Assembly: GCA_023391425.1 (NCBI GenBank)
Contig: JAEWAX010000101.1
Location: 1-31,202 of the forward strand
Direction: 5' to 3'
Source of the DNA: Bacillota bacterium
GTDB taxonomy: Bacteria > Bacillota > Clostridia > Acetivibrionales > DSM-1351
Length of the DNA: 31,202 bases
The notes beneath the pieces are model-generated. The model did no database searches, was not told the origin of the DNA, and saw only the letters and a program-made list of their open reading frames with translations. Within the stretch, counting starts at the first letter, position 1. Every line of letters starts with the position of its first letter. Position numbers and translations under genes: made by a program. Positions 24,343 through 31,202 of this stretch are shown in pieces.

Positions 24343-25224
24343 ATGTTTGCTTATAATGTAGCTGGTACTTACATGAATGTTGAAACCAATAATGGCTACT
24401 TGACTAATAGAATGAAGGATTTTCAATGCAATAAACAAGAAAATCCAGACATTTCGGTACAAATTGATCAGTGTGAGTATATAACAAAGCCCCAAGGACG
24501 TTTGTTAATTGAGGACAGTATAAAATGGCTTGTAAAAGAAAATGAAAATGATGGATTTCATATATATAGTGAAGGTATGGGACAAAACAATATAATGTCT
24601 CATATTGATACAAATACTGGATGGAGCAATGCTAATATTAAATGTGTAAAGCGCGATTTTGATAATGATGTACCAAGTGTAGTAAAAAGTTGGTCAGACT
24701 TATATTCATTTATGCTTATGGGAATAGTTTTTAGAAACAACCTTTTAAATAGGGGTGGGATAGTAATGCACGCTTCCTCGATAGCCTGGAATGGGAAAGG
24801 AATACTGTTTACAGCCCCTTCTGGAACAGGTAAATCAACCCATGTAAAACTATGGGAGAAATATTTGGGAAACGCTGTTACAGTTGTTAATGATGATACT
24901 CCGGCTATTAGATTTAAAGATGAAATACCTATGCTTTGCGGTACACCATGGAGTGGCTCGTCTGATAAATTTGTCAATATTGAGGTCCCAATAAAGGCCA
25001 TAGTGGTATTAAGTCAAGCTCCACAGAATAGTATTAAAAAGCTTGGTGTTTTTGATGCACTTCAAATGGTAATGCCAAGGTGCTTTCTACCATATTTCGA
25101 TGAGAAATTAATGGAAAAAGCTTATGCTGTAATAGAAAAGATTATAGATAAGATACCTGTTTATCATCTGCAGTGTAGACCTGATAAAGAAGCGATGGAG
25201 TTGGTATACGAATGCGTGAAGTAA
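24343..25224 (+). CDS. HPr-kinase-like protein of the RiPP cassette
   Basis: P-loop protein of 293 aa resembling the C-terminal kinase domain of HPr kinase/phosphorylase. Thr157-Ala158-Pro159 lead into the Walker A SGTGKSTH (residues 160-167). Asn183-Asp184-Asp185 matches the conserved NDD, and GTPWSG (about 200) matches the family. The N-terminal ~150 residues are specific to the RiPP-type branch. ATG 24343 is preferred since AGGAGTGGGAG lies just upstream; the in-frame ATG 24268 would overlap the terminator. Relatives in some lasso peptide clusters phosphorylate the precursor C-terminus; the same activity here on one of the precursors is inference. The next gene overlaps by 13 nt. Confidence 0.8.
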   Translation: MFAYNVAGTYMNVETNNGYLTNRMKDFQCNKQENPDISVQIDQCEYITKPQGRLLIEDSIKWLVKENENDGFHIYSEGMGQNNIMSHIDTNTGWSNANIKCVKRDFDNDVPSVVKSWSDLYSFMLMGIVFRNNLLNRGGIVMHASSIAWNGKGILFTAPSGTGKSTHVKLWEKYLGNAVTVVNDDTPAIRFKDEIPMLCGTPWSGSSDKFVNIEVPIKAIVVLSQAPQNSIKKLGVFDALQMVMPRCFLPYFDEKLMEKAYAVIEKIIDKIPVYHLQCRPDKEAMELVYECVK

Positions 25225-25697
25225 AGGAAATAAAGTCGGCTCAGATGTTTCCAATAATAAAAGAAATTCTAGATGGAGGAGGCAAAGCCTGGATAACTGT
25301 TACAGGTATGAGCATGTATCCATTTTTACGGGAATACAGGGACTGCGTAGAGCTTTCAGCTACAAACATTGCCTCGATAAAAAGAGGAGACATAGTTCTG
25401 ATTAAAAGGGTTAATGGAGAATACATCTTACATAGAGTACACCATATGGAAAAGGAGTACTTCTATATTATTGGGGATGCTCAGCAATGGATAGAAGGAC
25501 CGCTGAAACCTGAACAACTTCTTGCTGTAGTAACAGCTGTGAAAAGGGATAAACACCAATTTACTTGCCAAAGCAAGTGGTGGAAAGTATTGACTAGATT
25601 ATGGATTAATATTGTACCACTAAGACATTTAATTCTAAAAGGAATTAGATTTTATGCAAAAGTAAGTAAGAGGATAGTTCATGCTCAAACAACATAA
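25212..25697 (+). CDS. S26B-type (SipW/Sec11-like) peptidase
   Basis: Protein of 161 aa with a signal-peptidase-like serine peptidase fold. The nucleophile region is TGMSMYPFL with Ser34. KRGDIVLIKR follows, then ILHRV with His73 in place of the Lys used by ordinary bacterial signal peptidases, and IIGDAQ with Asp88. This Ser-His-Asp set is that of the ER-type S26B family. No clear N-terminal membrane helix is seen; the C-terminal third is moderately hydrophobic. The start overlaps the kinase gene by 13 nt, indicating coupling. With no C39 peptidase domain in the ABC exporter next door, it is the best candidate for removing the precursor leaders. That role is inference. Confidence 0.75.
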   Translation: MREVKEIKSAQMFPIIKEILDGGGKAWITVTGMSMYPFLREYRDCVELSATNIASIKRGDIVLIKRVNGEYILHRVHHMEKEYFYIIGDAQQWIEGPLKPEQLLAVVTAVKRDKHQFTCQSKWWKVLTRLWINIVPLRHLILKGIRFYAKVSKRIVHAQTT

Positions 25698-25761
25698 GCG
25701 TAGTACTATCTGTATCACTTAACATATAGTATGTCTATACTGCACATTAGCAGGAGGAAAA

Positions 25762-27483
25762 ATGAAAATCACAAAAGAGTACAAAAAGCTTTTTGGATAT
25801 ATAAAATGGATTGCCACAAAAGCAAAAGGAATTACGAAAAATCTAGTAATAATAATAATGATTGATGCAATAACTTCTTTGGCAAGTGTTGCAATTGCAA
25901 TATTTTCAAAAAATTTAATAGATAGTGCTGTTAGCGGAGCTATTTCAAGAGCAATACTTTATGCAGGACTATTTGGTGCACTGATACTGGGCAACATGGG
26001 GTTAAGAGCTGCCTCGTCAGTTTTATCAGTTAGAACCTATGAAATACTCGCAAATAACATGAGAGAACAAATGTTTTCACGAATTACAAATACAGAATGG
26101 CTATCTGTAACAAAATATCATAGTGGAGATATTTTGACCAGACTTACTAGTGATGTGGGTTCAATCACAACTGGAGTAGTAGATACTGTGCCTAGTATCA
26201 TATCGTTGTGTGTTCAGCTGATGGCAGCATTTGGAACACTGCTGTATTATGAACCTATGCTAGCAATTCTAGCATTTATTCTTGGACCATTTACTGTTTT
26301 ATTCAGCAGAATCTGGGGCAGAAAACTGAAAAAGCTGCAAATAAAGGTGCAGGAAGCAGAAAGTGCATATAGGTCTTTTATACAAGAATCCATTGAAAAC
26401 ATGTTGATTGTCAAAGCCTTTAGACTTGAAGAAAAGAATATTGATACCATTACACAACTACATGGAGTAAGACTAGGTTGGGTAATGAAAAGAAATATTA
26501 CAAGTGTAGTGGCCAGTACTATATTAGGACTGGGTTATTGGGTAGGATATTTTTTGGCTTTTTGCTGGGGAGCATTGAAACTAAGCCGTGGAGCGACTAC
26601 CTTTGGAACACTTACTGCTTTTCTGCAGCTAGTATCACAGGTGCAAGGACCATTTATTGGTTTAGCTAGTATGATTCCTCAGGTTATTTCAGCAATGGCA
26701 TCAACAGGGAGATTGATGGAATTCGAGGACTTACCATTGGAGGGTATTTCAGATAAACTTCCAATTGAATTAAAGGCAGGAATTAAATTGCAGGGTATAA
26801 GTTTTTCCTATAAGGGAAATAGGCCAATATTAGAAAAATTAACTGCAAATATCCAGCCTGGAGAGATAGTTGGACTAATTGGTCCATCAGGTGAGGGAAA
26901 GACGACTTTAATCAGAATTTTATTAGCATTGCTAAAACCAGATAAGGGGAGTGCAGCATTTGTTGTAGAGGATGGTAAAGAATTTTTGGTTTCAGCCGAC
27001 ACAAGGGATTGGATTTCGTATGTACCTCAGGGTAATACTCTCTTTAGCGGGACAATAGAAGAAAATATTAAGTCGGGTTTTTTGGAAGCATCTGAAGAAG
27101 AGGTGGAAGCAGCGGTTCAAGCTGCGTGTGCTATGGATTTTATTAAAGAATTGTCAGAAGGAATTAAATCAAAAATTGGAGAACGTGGCATTGGTTTGTC
27201 AGAAGGTCAAGCTCAAAGAATATCAATCGCACGAGCCTTACTTAGAAAAGCCCCTGTGCTTATATTGGATGAGGCCACCTCAGCACTTGATATGGAATCT
27301 GAAATGCGCGTTTTAAATGGAATACATGAGATGAAGCCAGCCAGAACCTGCATTGTCATAACCCATAGACCCACTGCACTACGTATATGCTCACGTATTT
27401 TGAGGTTAAAAGATGGAAGGCTGATTGAACAGTGTATTGAAGACGTGGAAGATGTATCTGAAGAATTTAATGCAATTGCATGA
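25762..27483 (+). CDS. ABC exporter (fused membrane and ATPase domains)
   Basis: Half-transporter of 573 aa that would work as a homodimer. Six helices occupy about residues 25-300; the nucleotide-binding domain has Walker A GPSGEGKTT (about 374-382), the signature LSEGQAQRIS in place of LSGGQ, Walker B VLILDEATSALD and the switch His in THRP. No N-terminal C39 peptidase domain is present. AGGAGG precedes the ATG by about 6 nt. Its position at the end of the cassette suggests export of the modified peptides rather than of sugar, which the Wzx/Wzy system already covers. Confidence 0.88.
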   Translation: MKITKEYKKLFGYIKWIATKAKGITKNLVIIIMIDAITSLASVAIAIFSKNLIDSAVSGAISRAILYAGLFGALILGNMGLRAASSVLSVRTYEILANNMREQMFSRITNTEWLSVTKYHSGDILTRLTSDVGSITTGVVDTVPSIISLCVQLMAAFGTLLYYEPMLAILAFILGPFTVLFSRIWGRKLKKLQIKVQEAESAYRSFIQESIENMLIVKAFRLEEKNIDTITQLHGVRLGWVMKRNITSVVASTILGLGYWVGYFLAFCWGALKLSRGATTFGTLTAFLQLVSQVQGPFIGLASMIPQVISAMASTGRLMEFEDLPLEGISDKLPIELKAGIKLQGISFSYKGNRPILEKLTANIQPGEIVGLIGPSGEGKTTLIRILLALLKPDKGSAAFVVEDGKEFLVSADTRDWISYVPQGNTLFSGTIEENIKSGFLEASEEEVEAAVQAACAMDFIKELSEGIKSKIGERGIGLSEGQAQRISIARALLRKAPVLILDEATSALDMESEMRVLNGIHEMKPARTCIVITHRPTALRICSRILRLKDGRLIEQCIEDVEDVSEEFNAIA

Positions 27484-27542
27484 TAAAACTCAAAGAAAAC
27501 GGTAAAAACGTGTATTTTAAAAGCGAAAGGAACTGGTAGTTT

Positions 27543-28295
27543 ATGATTGATATACATAGCCATATTATATTTGGGGTTGATGATGGCCCTTCAACTATCA
27601 TGCAATCTTTAGATATGGTTAAGGAGGCTGAAAGGCTTGGAATAAGCGTAGTGGTAGCAACACCACATTATCATGAGACGGTTTTTAATTTAGAATATGT
27701 GGAAGAAAACTATCGGGAGCTATTATATAAAGCAAGAGATTATGACGTTACAATAAATATGGGGTATGAGGTATTTGCAAATCCAATTAATCAAGCCCTA
27801 ATAAAACATCGTAAAAAACTTAGTATAGGTAAATCGGAGATAATACTCTTTGAATTTCCGTTTAATATCTGCCCCCAAAAGTGTATTGAAATGGTTTGCA
27901 TGTTCAGGCTACAAAAAATAATTCCTGTTATATCACATATAGAAAGAAATAGAGTTTTCCTAAACAAAATCGAATACTTTGTAGCATTGATAAAGGCAGG
28001 CTGTTATATTCAACTTGATGCCGCCAGCATAGTAGGTATATATGGTTCACAAATAAAGGATTTCTCAAAGAAATTGTTACAAATGGATTTTGTTGATATG
28101 GTGGCTTCGAATGCACATTGTGCAAATGATTATGTAGACTGGTATATGCAAGCCTATAACAATGTATCACAATGGGTTGGAAAGGAAAAGGCAAGCTTGC
28201 TTTTTCATGACAATCCCAAAAACATTTTGGATAGTGGAAATAGTGACGATTTAGCATATAAACGAGTTCTTGGACTTAGAGAACAAATATATTAA
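27543..28295 (+). CDS. CpsB/YwqE-type PHP tyrosine phosphatase
   Basis: Metal-dependent phosphatase of 250 aa in the PHP superfamily, expected to dephosphorylate the BY-kinase. Metal-binding motifs: DIHSHIIFGVDDGP at residues 3-16, TPHYHE at about 40, SHIERN near 136 and SNAHC near 189. In related loci this gene adjoins the Wzz/kinase pair; here they are about 22 kb apart, with the peptide cassette between. The AAAGGA site is about 11 nt upstream of the ATG. Confidence 0.9.
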   Translation: MIDIHSHIIFGVDDGPSTIMQSLDMVKEAERLGISVVVATPHYHETVFNLEYVEENYRELLYKARDYDVTINMGYEVFANPINQALIKHRKKLSIGKSEIILFEFPFNICPQKCIEMVCMFRLQKIIPVISHIERNRVFLNKIEYFVALIKAGCYIQLDAASIVGIYGSQIKDFSKKLLQMDFVDMVASNAHCANDYVDWYMQAYNNVSQWVGKEKASLLFHDNPKNILDSGNSDDLAYKRVLGLREQIY

Positions 28296-28311
28296 GGTTG
28301 GAGAGAATTAT

Positions 28312-28980
28312 ATGAAGGATATAGAATATAATGCTAGTTATATAGTTGGACAAAGAGCTATGTTTGATAATGTATCGCGCAAATATTTGTTTTGTAAAAG
28401 GGCATTTGATATTATAGTTTCAATCACAGCAATTATATTTTTGTTACCTCTATTTTTGTTAATAGTTCTTATTATTAAAATTGACTCACCAGGTCCGGCA
28501 CTTTTTAATCAGAAAAGAAATGGGTTTAAAGGTAAACCTTTTTACATGCATAAGTTTAGATCAATGGTTCCAGATGCAGAAGATAGGTTTAAAGATTTAG
28601 AAGAGAAAAATGAAGTGAGTGGATATATGTTTAAGATTAAAAATGACCCTAGAGTTACCAAGGTGGGTAAAATCATAAGGAAGACCAGTATTGACGAATT
28701 ACCTCAATTACTAAATGTTTTAAAAGGTGATATGAGTATTGTTGGACCTAGACCGCCAATATGCAGAGAGGTTCAACAATACAACGCTTGGCACAACTTG
28801 AGGTTGTCTGTGAAGCCTGGAATTACAGGACTATGGCAAGTTAGTGGAAGAAATGATATAGGGTTTGAAGATATGTGTAGATTAGACCTTAAGTACATTC
28901 GTGAGAGAGGATTTATGTATGACTTAAAAATAATCTTAAAAACAATACCAGTTCTTTTAGGAGATAGCAGGGCGTCATAA
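28312..28980 (+). CDS. Initiating phosphoglycosyl transferase (WcaJ/EpsL-like)
   Basis: Monotopic membrane enzyme of 222 aa that transfers a sugar-1-phosphate to undecaprenyl phosphate, the first step of repeat-unit synthesis. One hydrophobic helix (about residues 33-56) is followed by FNQKRNGFKGKPFYMHKFRS, then SIDELPQLLNVLKGDMSIVG with the catalytic Asp-Glu pair, and PGITGLWQVSGR. It lacks the N-terminal multi-helix domain of the long WbaP/WcaJ form. ATG 28312 is preferred over 28270 because TTGGAGAG lies at 28299-28306 and the earlier start overlaps the phosphatase gene. It is the last gene of the polysaccharide operon. Confidence 0.92.
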   Translation: MKDIEYNASYIVGQRAMFDNVSRKYLFCKRAFDIIVSITAIIFLLPLFLLIVLIIKIDSPGPALFNQKRNGFKGKPFYMHKFRSMVPDAEDRFKDLEEKNEVSGYMFKIKNDPRVTKVGKIIRKTSIDELPQLLNVLKGDMSIVGPRPPICREVQQYNAWHNLRLSVKPGITGLWQVSGRNDIGFEDMCRLDLKYIRERGFMYDLKIILKTIPVLLGDSRAS

Positions 28981-28987
28981 TGAAACT

Positions 28988-29083
28988 ATGTTATGTGATG
29001 ATATGGAAAAGGCGAAAAAGAATCTATATGATATAGCAAAGTCAACCGGTAAAATATTTAAGACAAAGCATATAAAAAAATAA
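28988..29083 (+). CDS. Possible 31-aa lysine-rich small ORF after the operon
   Basis: Short frame (MLCDDMEKAKKNLYDIAK and so on, ending in IKK) just before the operon terminator. No good ribosome binding site is visible and it overlaps another short frame starting at 28980. It could be a real small protein, the relic of a longer gene, or chance. Apart from it, nothing gene-like lies between 28981 and 29365. Confidence 0.25.
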   Translation: MLCDDMEKAKKNLYDIAKSTGKIFKTKHIKK

Positions 29084-29095
29084 ATATTAATTTTA

Positions 29096-29138
29096 AAAAA
29101 AAGTGTGTCAGGGGTAATCTCTCAGACACACTTTTTTT
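29096..29138 (+). terminator. Strong intrinsic terminator closing the polysaccharide locus
   Basis: Perfect 14-bp stem AAAAAAAGTGTGTC (29096-29109) with GACACACTTTTTTT (29125-29138) and a 15-nt loop. It has A-runs on one side and T-runs on the other, so it may act in both directions. The strongest terminator in the window, placed after the last polysaccharide gene. Confidence 0.9.
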
Positions 29139-29258
29139 GTGCCCAAAATAAGAAATATTAAAACAAGAATTACATAATTGTTAAATTACCCTAAAACATA
29201 TACAAAATTATAATGTAGATTTTAGTGACATTTTAGACAAACTTATCCTCGAAAATAA

Positions 29259-29287
29259 TTGAAATATGAGTTATTTTATGGTAAAGT
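29259..29287 (+). promoter_or_regulatory. Candidate promoter of the SLH-protein gene
   Basis: TTGAAA (29259-29264) and TAAAGT (29282-29287) stand 17 bp apart, similar to sigma-A promoter elements (4-5 of 6 matches each). They would give an untranslated leader of about 70 nt before the GTG start. Another -10-like TATAAT at 29209-29214 has no well-spaced -35. Confidence 0.35.
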
Positions 29288-29365
29288 AACATATACGATG
29301 TAATATTTATATCCATTATTTATAGCATTTGTAATATAAAAATTTATTTTTTGGGGGGAAAAGAA

Positions 29366-31202
29366 GTGAAGAAGTTAAAAAGAATTTTAAGTTTGACGCT
29401 TGTGATTGCGGTATTGATGACAAGTATGTTAGTAAGTGCAGTAGGGGCAGCGGATGAAACAGTTAATACTGGTACTAATCCGATGCAAAAAGTATTAATT
29501 CAAGCATTGGCATTAACTGATAAAGGTCCGGTTATTACTGCATTGAATCCTGGCGAGGGCCCTGGCGATCCAGTTGCTCTGAAGAAAATTTTTACATCAG
29601 TAAAGGAATCAGACATAGAGGCAGCACTTGCAAAATTTGATGCGTTACCAATTGAAAAACAACTAATTATTTGCACGTGTATTAGCTCATATAAGTTAGA
29701 GTCATTACCCAATAATAAGGTAGAAGGCTTTAGTACAATAGCAGAAAAGGTTAATAAAGGATTAACAGGAAGTTCTGATAGTAATAATTATGGTGTTAGC
29801 TTAATTACTACGATTCTTCAAGTGCTAAACACTCATGGTGAAAATGGAGCTTGGGCAATAGATTCTCAAAGTAATTCTAGCAAAATAGATTTTAAATATG
29901 CACAAGATGATAAAAGCATTAAATTGGCAATAGGTATGTTAGAAGAATTAATTGGTTCTATGGAAACACTAAATAATAAGATAAAGGGATACAGTGGCGC
30001 TACATCGTTTGATAAGCTATTAGCATATACTGCTGCTTTAATTAATCAAGCACCAGCTAGTGAAATAAAAAGCTTGAAGACTTATCTCTATAGTGTTGAT
30101 TCTAGTATCTATCCACAAGGCAAACCAGCCGACTCAGGCAGTTCAGGTGGATCATCAGGTGGATCATCAGGTGGATCATCAGGTGGATCAACTACACCAA
30201 CAACTACACCAACGAACAGTACAGATAAAACAATTGCCGATGCAACTAAAGCAATTGATGCTATAGTTAAACCTGCAACTACTGCAACTGCAGCTGAAGT
30301 AGCAAAATATGAACAAGCCTTAAAAGCAGCTATTACAAAAGCTATTGAAACTGTAGGTACTACTACAGTAGCTCCAAAAGTAACTGGAACAACAGCAACA
30401 ATTACTGCTGACCAAATAAAGGTTGCAGATTTCTTAGCAAAAGCCGATGCAGTTGTTAAAGCGGCTGATGAGTTAGCAAAGAAAACTACCGGTACTAACG
30501 TAGCTGTTGAGAAGAAGTTAGTTTTAGATGTATCAGCAAAGAATGTTGACAAGGTAAATGTAGCTCTTCCTTCTGAGCTATTGACAAAGGTTCAAGCTAA
30601 GGGAATACAGACAATTGAAGTAGTAACTGGTGATGTAAAATTAAGTGTTGCTCCAGACTTTGCAGCTGCTGTAAAGGACTCAAGTTCAATTGCTTTGGAA
30701 GTTAACAAAGTAACAGTTACAGATGATTTGAAAGCAAAAATGACTGACGAGCAAAAAGCTATTTTAGCTGGTAATGCAACTGTTTACGATTTTAATGCTT
30801 CGTCAGTAGCTGCAAATGGTACAAAAACTAAAATATCCAGTTTTGATAAGTCAATTAAAATTAAGATTAAGTACACACTAAAGGCTGGAGAAAACAAAGA
30901 TAATATAACTGTATTGTTCCTAGGTGATGATGGAAAAATACAAAACATGGCAGGAAAATATAATGAAGCTACTGGTGAAGTAGAATTTGCAACGAACCAC
31001 TTCAGTACATACGCTGTAAAGAGCTTTGTGAAATCCTTTGATGATGTAGCTGCTGGAACATGGTACAAGAACCAGGTAGATTCACTCGCAGCAAAAGGAA
31101 TTGCAGAAGCTAGAGAAGGTAACAACTTCAAGCCAAATGCAAATATCACTAGAGCAGAGTTCATGAAAATGTTAGTAATAGCAAAAGGTGTATATGACCA
31201 AA
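29366..31202 (+). CDS. SLH-domain surface protein, 5' part (3' end outside window)
   Basis: Secreted cell-surface protein of at least 612 aa; the frame is still open at the right edge. The GTG start is chosen because GGGGGG lies just upstream and a clear signal peptide follows (KKLKRILSLTLVIAVLMTSM, ending near VGAA at about residue 31). Residues ~35-255 are an uncharacterised region. A Gly-Ser linker (SSGGSSGGSSGG) covers about 257-275, then a Thr-rich stretch, an Ala-rich helical part and a beta-sandwich-like segment ending HFSTYAVKSF. From about residue 557 comes an SLH repeat (FDDVAAGTWYKNQVDSLAAK, later ITRAEFMKML) that would bind pyruvylated secondary wall polysaccharide. At least two more SLH repeats probably lie outside. 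Confidence 0.9.
   Translation, partial: MKKLKRILSLTLVIAVLMTSMLVSAVGAADETVNTGTNPMQKVLIQALALTDKGPVITALNPGEGPGDPVALKKIFTSVKESDIEAALAKFDALPIEKQLIICTCISSYKLESLPNNKVEGFSTIAEKVNKGLTGSSDSNNYGVSLITTILQVLNTHGENGAWAIDSQSNSSKIDFKYAQDDKSIKLAIGMLEELIGSMETLNNKIKGYSGATSFDKLLAYTAALINQAPASEIKSLKTYLYSVDSSIYPQGKPADSGSSGGSSGGSSGGSSGGSTTPTTTPTNSTDKTIADATKAIDAIVKPATTATAAEVAKYEQALKAAITKAIETVGTTTVAPKVTGTTATITADQIKVADFLAKADAVVKAADELAKKTTGTNVAVEKKLVLDVSAKNVDKVNVALPSELLTKVQAKGIQTIEVVTGDVKLSVAPDFAAAVKDSSSIALEVNKVTVTDDLKAKMTDEQKAILAGNATVYDFNASSVAANGTKTKISSFDKSIKIKIKYTLKAGENKDNITVLFLGDDGKIQNMAGKYNEATGEVEFATNHFSTYAVKSFVKSFDDVAAGTWYKNQVDSLAAKGIAEAREGNNFKPNANITRAEFMKMLVIAKGVYDQ
30145..30190 (+). repeat. 12-bp tandem repeat encoding a Gly-Gly-Ser-Ser linker
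   Basis: AGGTGGATCATC occurs three times exactly (30145, 30157, 30169), followed by a partial fourth copy, and encodes a GGSS linker in the SLH protein. Unit number could vary without frameshift. Confidence 0.9.

Noticed and set aside
30109..30552. 147-aa minus-strand frame with Pro-Asp repeats
   Set aside because: Antisense shadow of the Gly-Ser linker repeat and Ala-rich part of the SLH protein.

Overview
The window is AT-rich (low GC by eye) and has strong AGGAGG-type ribosome binding sites, intrinsic terminators, a LoaP-type NusG paralogue, a Wzz/BY-kinase/PHP-phosphatase polysaccharide system and an SLH (S-layer) protein. Together these point to a Gram-positive clostridial chromosome, perhaps Ruminiclostridium-like; the genus is inference. 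Nearly all genes lie on the + strand. I see no tRNA, rRNA, CRISPR array or transposase gene.

Layout. 1-1718: the end of a chemotaxis receptor and a convergent Hpt-domain protein, unrelated to the rest. 1719-4532: regulatory entry to the locus. A GT4 glycosyltransferase and loaP each follow a copy of the same ~204-bp leader (1971-2174 and 3409-3612), and loaP is followed by a 357-bp leader with two clear hairpins. 4533-16102: exopolysaccharide/capsule genes (Wzz-like, BY-kinase-like, Wzx flippase, nitroreductase-like, pyruvyl transferase-like, two acyltransferases, Wzy-like polymerase, membrane-anchored beta-helix protein, GT4). 16103-16650: a ~408-bp palindromic, MITE-like element carrying a terminator-like hairpin repeat in one arm, with a second copy of that hairpin just outside. 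16651-20498: a radical SAM/SPASM protein, another GT4, and a second beta-helix protein, a close paralogue of the first but without its membrane anchor.

20658-27483: an apparently complete RiPP (ribosomally made, post-translationally modified peptide) cassette inside the polysaccharide locus. It holds a nucleotidyltransferase (NTP_transf_5-like), a Trp-Pro-Ile/Gly-Lys-repeat precursor, a PqqD-like leader-binding protein, a radical SAM/SPASM maturase, two small Cys-containing precursors, an HPr-kinase-like protein, an S26B-like peptidase and an ABC exporter. The three precursors share an ungapped leader (Tyr4, Pro7, Leu14-Arg15, Glu17-Glu18) and have entirely different cores. This is the best candidate for an undescribed system. 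27543-28980: the polysaccharide genes resume with a CpsB/YwqE-type phosphatase and the initiating phosphoglycosyl transferase, then a strong terminator at 29096-29138. 29366 to the right edge: an SLH-domain surface protein, cut by the window.

How it may work together (inference): LoaP could modify RNA polymerase in the leader so that it reads through the weak terminators and palindromes of a ~24-kb transcription unit. That would co-express a surface polysaccharide and a family of modified peptides, for export next to an S-layer protein.
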